Assembly: GCF_006658505.1 (NCBI RefSeq)
Contig: NZ_VFUZ01000020.1
Span: 1 to 64,000, forward strand
From: Mesorhizobium sp. B2-4-15
Lineage (GTDB): Bacteria > Pseudomonadota > Alphaproteobacteria > Rhizobiales > Rhizobiaceae
DNA length: 64,000 nucleotides
Direction of reading: 5' to 3'
Each line of letters begins with the position of its first letter. Position 1 is the first letter of the stretch. The notes below the pieces were generated by a model. That model ran no database searches and was not told the DNA's origin. It worked only from the letters and a program-made list of their open reading frames with translations. This document shows, in pieces, positions 47,890 through 55,877 of this stretch. The position numbers were made by a program, and so were the translations under genes.

Positions 47890-47998
47890 CTTGAGGGAGA
47901 AATCCCGTTCCTCGGCCCCCGGAGGACTGAATTCGCTCAAGCCCCGTTGTGACAGCAATCCAATCTTTAAGGCGTCCTCCAGGGCGCCTTTTTCTTTT
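47890..47998 (+). ncRNA. Candidate structured RNA ending in a terminator
   Basis: CTTGA (47890-47894) can pair with TCAAG (47937-47941) around a GGGA-GAAA-TCCC hairpin and a CCTC...GAGG stem, forming a three-way junction. About 25 bases later AAGGCG...CGCCTT and a TTTTT tract (47968-47998) make a terminator with CCTCC in its loop. It may be an independent sRNA or a 3' element of the ligase mRNA. No known family was identified. Confidence 0.4.
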
Positions 47999-48006
47999 GG
48001 ACTTTG

Positions 48007-51000
48007 CTATTCCGCGAGCACCCGGGTGGAGGGAAAAGCGACCTCCACCAGCGTGCCTTCGCCAGGCGTCGAATTGATGGTGAAGCGGGCGCGGTTTGCT
48101 TCCACCATTGCCTTGGTCAGCGGCAGGCCAAGGCCGGTGCCGTCGCCGCGGCCGCGCTTCAGGGCGTTGATCTGCTTGAACGGTTTCAGCGCCTGCTCGA
48201 TCTCGGCCGGGCTCATGCCGATGCCGGTGTCGCGCACCCGCATCACGACGTCGCCCGAGGTCTCGTAGGCGGTCGAGACGATCACCTGGCCGCCAGCCTG
48301 AGTGTAGCGGATGGCGTTCGACAAGATGTTGAGCGCGATCTGGCGCACGCTGCGCAGGTCCGCCACCACTTCCGGCAGCCGCGAGGCGAAGCTGGAGCGG
48401 ATGATGACGCGTTCGCGGTTGGCCTGCGGCTGCATCATAGCCACCGTCTCGGCCAGCGTGTCGTTGAGCGAAACGGCCTCGTAGGCCATCTCCTGCTGGC
48501 CGGCCTCGATCTTGGAGATATCCAGGAGGTCGTTGACCAGATCAAGCACATGGTTGCCCGAGCGGTTGATGTCGCGCAGATAGTCGCGGTAGCGGTCATT
48601 GGCGACCGGCCCGAACTTCTCGTCGACCATCAGTTCTGAAAAGCCGATGATGGCGTTGAGCGGCGTGCGGATCTCGTGGCTGATGCGGGCGAGGAAGTCG
48701 GTCTTCTGCGAGGAGGCGCGCTCGGCCACCGCACGCGCTTGGGTGAGATCCTCTTCGGCCCGCTTCCACTGCGTGATGTCGCGCACCACGGCACAGAAGC
48801 CGCTGTCGTTGGGCAGCCGGCCGATGGTCATGAACAGCGGGATGAAGCGGCCCTGCGCTTCGCGTCCGATCACCTCGCGGCCGTCATTCAAGACGCTCGC
48901 CACGCCGGGCTCGGACAGTCCGCTCAGATAGTCGCGCGCCGCGCGCTGGCTTTCGATTGCAAACAGCGAGGCGAACGGCTTGCCGGTCACCTCGTCGCTG
49001 TCGAAGCCGAACAGCGCCTCGGCCGGGCGGCTGATCGAGCGGATGGTGCCGTCACTGCCGATCAGCACGACGCCGTCGGTGGCGGTGTCGATGATGGTGC
49101 GCATCTCGGCGATGCGTGCCTTGAGCTCGGAAATGTCGGGCTGCGTCTGTTGCTCGCCGACCACGTGCAGGGCCGCCGGCGCCTCGTCCTCGCCGGAACG
49201 GCGCACGACCAGCATCAGTGCCTTGCCGTCGCGCCAGGGAACCGAGCGCAGGATGGCGTCGATCGGGAATTCGTGTCCGTCGCGCGTCCTCAGCCGGAGC
49301 GCATGGTCACTGCCGTCGGAGGCGCCGTCATCCGCATAGGGATCGGCAAACAGCGCGCCCAGGCCGCCGGCATCCTCAAGGTCCTCGAGCGCGGCGTAAC
49401 CGGTCAGGTTCAGGAACTCCTCGTTGGCATAGTGCAACTGGTCGCCCGAATGGATGAGCAGGGGCACCGGCAGCTTACCGAGCAGCAAGGTATCGGGAGC
49501 CTTGTTGTCATCTCCGACGGAAAAGGCGGACGGCAAGAACCCGCTGGCTTTGAGTGGCGGCACCTGCAAGCGTGGCCGTTCCATCGCATTGTCCGCAGCG
49601 CCGCTTGCGCCGTCGGTTGCACCGGCGGCGGGCGCAACGGCCTGCTCGTCGGGTGAGGCGGCTTCCTCGCCGTTTTTCCAATCCTCATTGTCCTCGGCAT
49701 CGCGAAAATCATCCGAGGTCATGCTGTCATCATCGACAGCCTCGGCCTTGGCAGCGATCGGTCCGCCGCCGGTCGCGAGGGCCTCGGAGATTTTAGGTTC
49801 CGCCGCCGGATCGGCAACCGGTGGCTGATCGCTGTTATCGGCGACAGGACCGGCTTCGTCACCCCGGCCGGCATAGTCAAGCAGCGAGCCTGCTTGATTG
49901 GGCAAGCTGCTGGCGGGCTTCCGATCCGTCGCTTCGTCTGGCCGCGCACCGTCAAGCCGTGCCAAGTCCTCTTGATCCCCGGCATCGGTCTCGGATGGCT
50001 CGGCCGGTTCTGTATCGGGTTTCGACGCAACCTCGCCTGCGTCCATGGTCGGCGCTTCGGTCTCCGGCGTCGGGACATCTGCTATTTCGGCCGGGGGTTC
50101 AGCGGGCATCTTGGCCGCCGGTTCATCCGAGCCAGGCCTTTCCGCTTGCGGAGGCTCGGCCGGCGAACTGTCCTTCTTCAGCCGTTCGCCGATCTCGCGA
50201 AAGGCGCTGCGTTCCAGCGTCGACAATCCCTTGTCGTTGGCCGGCTGCCGGTGTTCGGCCAGCCGGATGACCTTGTCGGCGAAGCGCCGTTCCGGTTTCG
50301 GCACGATGGTCAGCGCCGGCACCTCGCCCTTGAACGGGTCCGCAGCGTTCGGCTCCTCGGCCTTGGGCTCTTCGGTGGCAGGTTCGACGGCTGACGGCTT
50401 TGACGCCGCGGCGGCCTCGCCATTGGGCAACAGTGCCATGCCGATCGCTTCCGGATCGACGACCGCGTCGCCGGTCCGCGCGACGCCGAAGCCGCGGAAG
50501 CCTTCGAAAGCGCGGCTGCGGCCATAGACAGGCAAAGCCGCGAGGTCGACGGGGATCTTCATGTCGGTGCCGACGACCGGCCACAGCACGGAGCGGCCGG
50601 ACCAGGTGTCGCGTCGCTCCAGAAGGCCGGCGATCTCGCCCGACGCGTCAAGACCGAAGGCCGCCGCGACATCCCTGAAGCGCCGGCCGATCACGTCGGC
50701 GGCCTGCTTGCCGACAATGTCGGCGAATTCCGGCGACAGCGCGCTGAACCTGCCCTCGGCGTCGGTGCGCCAGACGAAGCGCATCGGCGCCACCGAACGG
50801 TCTATCGTGCGGGCGGCTGGGGTTGCGGTTTGGGCGGAAGGGGAGGCGGCCTGGATGTCGTCCGGCCCCTTCCTTTCCTCGTAAGCTCCGGCGACGGCTT
50901 GTCTGGTCCCGGTCTCCGGGGCCGGCGTGGCGGGCTCGGGCGGATGATCGTCCTCGCCCGCATGGAAATACCAATGATCGTGCTGTGGAGACGTGCCGCC

Positions 51001-51897
51001 GTTCGCCGGCTGGTCGCTGTTTGCCGCCACCGGTCCGGCCGGGCCTGCAACTTCGGTCGGCTTGGGAGGGTCCTCGGCGATGGCTTCAGAAGGGGTGGGT
51101 TCCTGCCTGGCCGTTTCTGCCTGTGGATCCGCGGCCCGCTCCTTGTCCGCATCTGGCCGGGATTGTACGGCGGGGGCACCCGTCGCCGCGTCGGAAGGCT
51201 CGTGCGCCGGCGTTCCGTCTGCGACATCGGCGTCCTCGAGCCGATCCTCGTCGATCACTACCAGCAGATGCCGCTCCGGCGTCAGCCGGGCGAGACCGGC
51301 CGGGTAGGAGGTCTTGCTGCCCGGAACCAGGCGCTTGACGATGCGGTCGCCCTCGGCAGCCACATCGGCCACCAGGGCCGCCAGCGTCGCGGGCTGGATG
51401 CCAAGCGCCGAAAATCCTTCGGAGGCCGCCTCGACATTGCCCTTGGCATCGACGAAGGCGATGAAATGGCCGTCTTCGGTGAAGCCACTGATCGCCCGGC
51501 TGGCGATCTCGGCAACACTTCGCGAGCCTGTCTGTCCCGCCGGCACCACCAGCATGATCGCCTTTTCGTCATCGGGCAGCGTCACGGCACTTGCAAGAAA
51601 GCCGACAGCGCGGCTGGTCATGCCGGTTGCCAGCCGCACCATGATGGCGCGATCGTTGCCGATCTCAGGAAAGCAACTGGTCGCCATCACCTGACGGCGG
51701 GCGATCAGCGGCAGCCGCGCCGAGGCGCCGATGATCGCCTCGATGTCGGGGTAGCCGAACACGGCGGCGCCCGGCCCATTGGCCCAGATCACCTGCTCCA
51801 GGTCCACCGACAGGATCGCGATCGCGTCGCCGGCGGCAAACCGCTCGCGGACCGCGTCGAGGACGGCGACGTCGAGGAAGGAGTATTCGGACGGCAT
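48007..51897 (-). CDS. PAS-domain sensor histidine kinase, PdhS-like
   Basis: This 1296-residue kinase has several PAS-type segments (near residues 15-60, 370-440, 860-910 and 980-1040) split by long Ala/Pro/Glu-rich linkers. A HisKA domain follows, with the phosphorylated His at about residue 1074 in ISHEIRTPLNAIIGFSELM, and a HATPase domain with NAIRY, DTGIGM and GTGLGLPL. The DHp segment FGPVANDRYRDYLRDI is close to PdhS/PleC kinases that act on the DivK-CtrA cell-cycle pathway. No transmembrane helix is seen. A CtrA box upstream supports cell-cycle control. PdhS naming is tentative. Confidence 0.85.
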   Translation of the reverse strand: MPSEYSFLDVAVLDAVRERFAAGDAIAILSVDLEQVIWANGPGAAVFGYPDIEAIIGASARLPLIARRQVMATSCFPEIGNDRAIMVRLATGMTSRAVGFLASAVTLPDDEKAIMLVVPAGQTGSRSVAEIASRAISGFTEDGHFIAFVDAKGNVEAASEGFSALGIQPATLAALVADVAAEGDRIVKRLVPGSKTSYPAGLARLTPERHLLVVIDEDRLEDADVADGTPAHEPSDAATGAPAVQSRPDADKERAADPQAETARQEPTPSEAIAEDPPKPTEVAGPAGPVAANSDQPANGGTSPQHDHWYFHAGEDDHPPEPATPAPETGTRQAVAGAYEERKGPDDIQAASPSAQTATPAARTIDRSVAPMRFVWRTDAEGRFSALSPEFADIVGKQAADVIGRRFRDVAAAFGLDASGEIAGLLERRDTWSGRSVLWPVVGTDMKIPVDLAALPVYGRSRAFEGFRGFGVARTGDAVVDPEAIGMALLPNGEAAAASKPSAVEPATEEPKAEEPNAADPFKGEVPALTIVPKPERRFADKVIRLAEHRQPANDKGLSTLERSAFREIGERLKKDSSPAEPPQAERPGSDEPAAKMPAEPPAEIADVPTPETEAPTMDAGEVASKPDTEPAEPSETDAGDQEDLARLDGARPDEATDRKPASSLPNQAGSLLDYAGRGDEAGPVADNSDQPPVADPAAEPKISEALATGGGPIAAKAEAVDDDSMTSDDFRDAEDNEDWKNGEEAASPDEQAVAPAAGATDGASGAADNAMERPRLQVPPLKASGFLPSAFSVGDDNKAPDTLLLGKLPVPLLIHSGDQLHYANEEFLNLTGYAALEDLEDAGGLGALFADPYADDGASDGSDHALRLRTRDGHEFPIDAILRSVPWRDGKALMLVVRRSGEDEAPAALHVVGEQQTQPDISELKARIAEMRTIIDTATDGVVLIGSDGTIRSISRPAEALFGFDSDEVTGKPFASLFAIESQRAARDYLSGLSEPGVASVLNDGREVIGREAQGRFIPLFMTIGRLPNDSGFCAVVRDITQWKRAEEDLTQARAVAERASSQKTDFLARISHEIRTPLNAIIGFSELMVDEKFGPVANDRYRDYLRDINRSGNHVLDLVNDLLDISKIEAGQQEMAYEAVSLNDTLAETVAMMQPQANRERVIIRSSFASRLPEVVADLRSVRQIALNILSNAIRYTQAGGQVIVSTAYETSGDVVMRVRDTGIGMSPAEIEQALKPFKQINALKRGRGDGTGLGLPLTKAMVEANRARFTINSTPGEGTLVEVAFPSTRVLAE

Positions 51898-51934
51898 GCG
51901 CTTGGCGGACCCTCACGGAGCGGCGAATTTGCAG

Positions 51935-51949
51935 TTAACGCTTTGTTAA
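51935..51949 (-). promoter_or_regulatory. CtrA binding box upstream of the kinase
   Basis: TTAACAAAGCGTTAAC on the minus strand is a full TTAA-N7-TTAAC CtrA site, 38 bp before the kinase start (51897). CtrA is the alphaproteobacterial cell-cycle regulator that binds exactly this pattern. Confidence 0.75.
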
Positions 51950-52032
51950 TAAAAGCCGCAGGCGCGAAGGTCCACAAGCCAGAACGTGCAAAGGCTGGAA
52001 TCTGGGCTTTTGGTTAACGGGGCAAAACAATT

Positions 52033-52070
52033 TTTTGTGCACTGCAACAAAGATATTGCAATGCACAAAA
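52033..52070. promoter_or_regulatory. Inverted-repeat operator upstream of the phasin (PhaR-like)
   Basis: The 15-bp arms TTTTGTGCACTGCAA (52033-52047) and TTGCAATGCACAAAA (52056-52070) are inverted with one mismatch. Each holds TGC-N3-GCA, the core of PhaR/AniA sites in rhizobia. The element lies 77 bp before the phasin ATG, as expected for PHB-regulated phasins. Confidence 0.75.
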
Positions 52071-52146
52071 ATTGCCTTTATATTGCCATCATACATGAAC
52101 GAGACGGCTTTCTGTCAAAGCCGCTGCCCGCTGAAAAGGATGGAAA

Positions 52147-52605
52147 ATGTCCAGGACCAAGACCGCCGAGACGATCGAAAACGTTGAATTCCCGAGCTTC
52201 GACGCTTCCAAGGCCACCGACCAGATGCGCGCTTTCGCCGAGAAGGGCGTCGAGCAGTCGAAAGAGGCCTATGCCAAGCTCAAGACCGGCGCCGAAGAGA
52301 CCCAGAAGGCCCTGGAGTCGACCTACGAGACCGCCAAGACCGTTTCGAGCGACTTGTCGCTCAAGGCCATCGCCACGTTGCGCGCCAACGCCGAAGCCGG
52401 CTTCTCGCATCTCGAAGCCCTGATTGGGGCCAAGTCGCTGTCGGAAGTCGTCGAGCTGCAGACCGCCTTCCTGCGCCAGCGCGTCGAGATGACCGTCGAG
52501 CAGGCCAAGGACTTCCAGGCCGTCGCCTCCAAGGCGGCCGAGGACGTCTCCAAGCCGATCAAGACCGCCTTCGAGAAGGCCGTGAAGGACATTAAGGCTG
52601 CCTAA
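52147..52605 (+). CDS. Phasin
   Basis: The 152-residue phasin has the family's helical pattern (AFAEKGVEQSKEAYAKLKTGAEE and FLRQRVEMTVEQAKDFQAVASKAA), with no membrane segment. Phasins coat polyhydroxybutyrate granules. An upstream inverted repeat resembles the PhaR operator that usually controls phasins, supporting regulation by PHB level. An anti-SD sRNA gene lies just downstream. The start ATG has a GAAAAGGA site six bases ahead. Confidence 0.92.
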   Translation: MSRTKTAETIENVEFPSFDASKATDQMRAFAEKGVEQSKEAYAKLKTGAEETQKALESTYETAKTVSSDLSLKAIATLRANAEAGFSHLEALIGAKSLSEVVELQTAFLRQRVEMTVEQAKDFQAVASKAAEDVSKPIKTAFEKAVKDIKAA

Positions 52606-52689
52606 TATTTACGCATGATCGGGAGATGCAACGAAAGGTCGCATTTCCCCCCGGTATGATCAAGCGTATGATGGCAGCCATCAACGAAT

Positions 52690-52797
52690 ACCCGGCGGGT
52701 GGAACCTCCTCCCTTCACCTCCGGGGTGACCAGCCAGCTCCTCCTCCCGCTGGCTTGTAACAGGAAAAGGCCGGCACCTCCTCCCGCCGGCCTTTTT
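52690..52797 (+). ncRNA. Cuckoo-type sRNA with three anti-SD hairpin loops
   Basis: CCTCCTCCC appears at 52705, 52740 and 52777, each in a hairpin loop: GGTGGAA/TTCACC, a perfect AGCCAGC/GCTGGCT, and AAGGCCGGC/GCCGGCCTT followed by TTTTT (terminator, to 52797). Repeated exposed CCUCCUCCC is the hallmark of the alphaproteobacterial cuckoo/ar14 sRNAs. It could also be processed from the phasin mRNA. The start near 52690 is estimated. Confidence 0.8.
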
Positions 52798-52950
52798 CTT
52801 TGCCTTGTGCACGTTGTGCCGCTGTGGGGAAGTGGTCTTTGCTTTGCAAAAGCCTTGAATTAAAATCCATAAGCCCGTAAGGACGCATCGCCGAACGACA
52901 GAGCGGATCAAGTGGGACGGGTTCCTGCAGGGGTTTGCTCAGGCAAGTGT

Positions 52951-53027
52951 GCCGTTGTAGCTCAGCTGGTTAGAGCGCCGGATTGTGGATCCGGAGGTCG
53001 CTGGTTCGATCCCAGCCAACGGTACCA
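52951..53027 (+). tRNA. tRNA-His (GTG), alphaproteobacterial type
   Basis: A 77-nt cloverleaf has anticodon loop TTGTGGA (anticodon GTG) and encoded CCA. The acceptor stem GCCGTTG/CAACGGT ends in a G1-U72 pair with A73. There is no partner C73 for a G-1, so it is the known alphaproteobacterial variant that does not use the universal G-1:C73 identity element. Confidence 0.96.
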
Positions 53028-53358
53028 TCGGGTTACTCCTAATAAATCATTGACATTATTATATAATCCTCGCTTGGCGACTTGGATGTCACGGCTGGTT
53101 TTCTTCAACAGGCGGGGGATCGTTTCCACCCGAATCATCGAAGACGGTTTTCGACGAGCGACTGCGGTCCAACAGATGACTGCGCTGATCTGCTCGCGGC
53201 AGCAGTCAGCTGCCATCGACAGCGCCGCCGCCACCTAACCTGACCGCGAAATTCTTGGAAGAAATTCTTGGCGAAATAGAATGCATCGTTGAGATCGGAA
53301 CCGTTGTTGAAGTGCCACGTTCAATCGGCGGCGGCTGGCCCTTCAACAGGAGAAGTTT
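53028..53358. other. 331-bp gap between tRNA-His and a PRC-barrel gene
   Basis: The gap holds the EcfG-type promoter (53297-53321) and a close direct repeat AAATTCTTGG (around 53250 and 53264). The first 60 bp after the tRNA are AT-rich. No gene is supported. Confidence 0.6.
53297..53321 (+). promoter_or_regulatory. EcfG-type stress promoter
   Basis: GGAAC (53297-53301), 16 bases, then CGTT (53318-53321), 38 bp before the PRC-barrel ATG. This matches the general stress sigma consensus of Alphaproteobacteria. Confidence 0.8.
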
Positions 53359-53754
53359 ATGCGTAACATTCTGATCGCTCTGGCTGCAGTGTCCGCACTG
53401 GCGACACCGAACCTCGCGCAATCGGCGACCGCTACGACGACTGGAACGTATGTCACCGCAAAGCCTACCGATATTCTGAGCTACAACCTGATCGGGCTTA
53501 ATATCGTAAATGGCGCGAACGAGACCGTCGGGGAAATCAAGGATCTCCTCATCTCCGATGGCGCGCTTGCCGGCTACATCGTTTCGGTGGGCGGCTTCCT
53601 CGGCGTTGGAGAGCATTACGTGATCGTTTCGCCGGCTGCTGTGAAGGTCAATTACTCCGAGAACGACAAAAAGTGGACGGCCACCATGGACGCCACCAAA
53701 GACCAGCTAAAGGCTGCGCCGGAGTTCAAGTACGAAGGCCGCTGGAGCAAGTAG
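53359..53754 (+). CDS. Exported PRC-barrel domain protein
   Basis: The 131-residue protein has a signal peptide (residues about 1-21, ending LAQSA) and a PRC-barrel domain (LIGLNIVNGANETVGEIKDLLISDGALAGYIVSVGGFLGVGEHYV). PRC-barrel proteins in stress clusters are often secreted and of unknown function. A GGAG site precedes the ATG. It is under an EcfG-type promoter and is followed by a second small gene about 145 bp on. Confidence 0.85.
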   Translation: MRNILIALAAVSALATPNLAQSATATTTGTYVTAKPTDILSYNLIGLNIVNGANETVGEIKDLLISDGALAGYIVSVGGFLGVGEHYVIVSPAAVKVNYSENDKKWTATMDATKDQLKAAPEFKYEGRWSK

Positions 53755-53900
53755 GCTTTTCCTGCGGCGCCGGACGCACATTCCGGCCCCTGCGGCTCGA
53801 TCAGAAAACCGCGTTATTGTTCTCAGCCCAACCTCTCTTTGCGCGACCGCTCACAGTCATTCCCGGTTGCGAACGAGGCACATCGACAAGGAGACCTTTT

Positions 53901-54065
53901 ATGACCACGGCCAAGAAGACATCATCTGAAAAGAAAAACGAAGCAATGCGCTTGGCGGAGACGACCGACGTATCGCCGAAGCAGGCTGACGATCTCATTC
54001 GCAAGCACGGCGGTGACAAGAAGAAGGTTGAAAAGGAAGCCAAGAATTTCAAGGCCGAAGGATAG
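53901..54065 (+). CDS. Small stress-cluster protein, DUF3606-like
   Basis: The 54-residue protein begins MTTAKKTSSEKKNEAMRLAE and has a Lys/Asp-rich helix (SPKQADDLIRKHGGDKKKVEKEAKNFKAEG), reminiscent of DUF3606-type proteins common in rhizobial stress regulons. An AAGGAGACC ribosome site precedes the ATG. It may be co-transcribed with the PRC-barrel gene. Confidence 0.65.
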   Translation: MTTAKKTSSEKKNEAMRLAETTDVSPKQADDLIRKHGGDKKKVEKEAKNFKAEG

Positions 54066-54096
54066 GCTCTAGCGCGCATCTTGGCCGACTGCGGCG

Positions 54097-54180
54097 TTAC
54101 CTGCGAATGGCCGCCTTGATCGCGGCCACGTCGATTTTCTTCATTTCCATCGTGGCCTCGAACGCGTCTTGGCCTGATCG
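54097..54180 (-). pseudogene. Fragment of a VOC/PhnB-like protein
   Basis: On the minus strand, the last residues read DAFEATMEMKKIDVAAIKAA then a stop, the typical end of VOC/PhnB-like proteins. Upstream sequence no longer encodes the rest of the domain and has no start, so this is a decayed 3' end. Confidence 0.6.
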
Positions 54181-54236
54181 CTGCCTGCAGGGATCTGATT
54201 CGAGTCGTGCTTTCCGCTCGCCGGCTTAGTTACACC

Positions 54237-54262
54237 GGAACACGAAGCACCCAGGGCGCGTT
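54237..54262 (+). promoter_or_regulatory. EcfG-type stress promoter
   Basis: GGAAC (54237-54241), 17 bases, then CGTT (54259-54262), 42 bp before the DUF3309 ATG. Confidence 0.75.
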
Positions 54263-54303
54263 TCTGTTCAGTAGCCGATTGGGCTGTTCTGGAGAACTAT
54301 CAC

Positions 54304-54468
54304 ATGAGCTTGGGCACAATTCTCATCATCATCTTGATCCTTGCATTGCTGGGCGGATTCAGCGGCCTGGGAGGCGGTCCGTTCTACGGGACCGGCTATT
54401 ATGGCGGAGGCGGTCTCGGGCTGTTGCTGATTATCATAATTATCCTCGTGGTCCTGGGCCGCATCTGA
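54304..54468 (+). CDS. DUF3309 small membrane protein
   Basis: The 54-residue protein reads MSLGTILIIILILALLGGF, then a Gly/Tyr-rich middle and a second hydrophobic helix (LLLIIIIILVVLGRI), the DUF3309 pattern. It is probably a small inner-membrane protein of the stress regulon. It lies under an EcfG-type promoter and before the flavodoxin-fold gene. Confidence 0.85.
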   Translation: MSLGTILIIILILALLGGFSGLGGGPFYGTGYYGGGGLGLLLIIIIILVVLGRI

Positions 54469-54627
54469 CCAGCAGCGCCCAGCGGGCGGCATAGGTGGAC
54501 GAGTGAAACGCACCTCGGGCGCCCGTTTGGCCCCCGGGGAACAAAGCAGACCACGGAAACTTCTAGCCACACGGGACGCACGCCTGGGCAGGCCACAAGT
54601 GCAAGCCTGGCGGGTCGAGGAGAAGTG

Positions 54628-55722
54628 ATGAACAATGAGCCTGTAGAGGCGCCAGTTCCCCGCAAGGGCATGCCAAGTCCCCGGCTCGACGAGGTCGAAT
54701 TCAAGAGGCGGTACCGGGAGCAATTTTTCGATCCGGCGTTTCAACCGCATGAGGCGGCAATCGATGAACTCGCCGAAGTCGCCTGGCAGGCCTATAGGGA
54801 GTCCAGGAAGAGTCCGGTGACCCGCAAGGCAGGCGCGGAATTTGCTGATCCTGGTTACGACCTGTCGGTCGAATGGCTTTCCGCGCGTGATGCCATTCGC
54901 AATGCCCAGGAAAGATATGAGGATAGGGCGCGAACGCCGACCATCCTCATCGTCAACGGATCGTCGCGCAGTGAGCATACCTGTCCGGGCGAAATGTCGA
55001 AAAGCTTCCGGTTGGCCGAAATCGCAAGGTCAACTATCCAAAACGAAGCCCGGCTGGACGCCGAGATTTTGGATTTGTCTCGTCTCGCTTCAGAATACGG
55101 CCGCAACATTCACCCCTGCAAGGCATGTTTCTCGACCGCGGCGGCGCTGTGCCATTGGCCTTGTTCATGCTATCCCAATCATTCTCTCGGCCAGACCCAG
55201 GACTGGATGAACGACATCTATCCGCTTTGGGTCGCCGCGCACGGTGTCATGGTCATCACGCCAGTGAATTGGTACCAGGTTTCCTCGCCCGTGAAGCTCA
55301 TGATGGACCGGCTTGTGTGTGCGGACGGAGGCAACCCCGACCCAACGCTCACGCACGGCAAGGACGCTACCGAGGCAAAGAAGGTCGAGATGAGCGGCTG
55401 GGACTACCCGCGTCATCTTGCGGGCCGGCTGTTTTCCGTCGTGGTCCACGGCGATGTCGAAGGTGTCGAAAATGTGCGACGGTCATTGTCCGATTGGCTC
55501 TGCTTCATGAAACTTTCGCCGGCGGGAGCCTATGCCGAACTTGATCGCTATATCGGCTATTGGAAGCCGTATGCGACCAGCCATCAGGAACTCGATGCCA
55601 ACGAGGCTGTGCAAGAAGAGGTGCGCAATGCCGCGCGAGCCCTCGCCGAGGCCGTCGCGGAGCGCAGGGCGGGCCGACTGAAGCCGATCGGATCGAGCCT
55701 CAAAAACCCGCACCCTAAATGA
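54628..55722 (+). CDS. Flavodoxin-fold NADPH-dependent FMN reductase-like protein
   Basis: The 364-residue protein has a flavodoxin-like FMN loop (ILIVNGSSRSEHTCPGEMSKSFRLAE, near residue 110) and a middle flavin motif (VITPVNWYQVSSPVKLMMDRL). The Cys-rich segment HPCKACFSTAAALCHWPC is notable and absent from simple FMN reductases. An extra N-terminal helical region of about 100 residues is unusual. Quinone or redox stress functions are inferred from the fold. A GAGGAGAAG site precedes the ATG. No EcfG consensus of full match precedes it. Confidence 0.82.
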   Translation: MNNEPVEAPVPRKGMPSPRLDEVEFKRRYREQFFDPAFQPHEAAIDELAEVAWQAYRESRKSPVTRKAGAEFADPGYDLSVEWLSARDAIRNAQERYEDRARTPTILIVNGSSRSEHTCPGEMSKSFRLAEIARSTIQNEARLDAEILDLSRLASEYGRNIHPCKACFSTAAALCHWPCSCYPNHSLGQTQDWMNDIYPLWVAAHGVMVITPVNWYQVSSPVKLMMDRLVCADGGNPDPTLTHGKDATEAKKVEMSGWDYPRHLAGRLFSVVVHGDVEGVENVRRSLSDWLCFMKLSPAGAYAELDRYIGYWKPYATSHQELDANEAVQEEVRNAARALAEAVAERRAGRLKPIGSSLKNPHPK

Positions 55723-55877
55723 CTTGCGGACGTCCAGGGCGTATTGAGGCGTCTTTCTTCCGGTATCCTGCTGCCGCCAGTGCCTCGGGCCGCCAGTGCC
55801 TTGGGGCGCGGTTCTCAGGCGAACAGACCGGTGGCCGCACCCCTGCACGAAAACAGGACATTGAGCCACGCGGGACG

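Noticed and set aside
54537..54565. Possible EcfG promoter before the flavodoxin-fold gene
   Set aside because: GGAAC is followed at N17 by CTTC rather than CGTT, so there is no full match.
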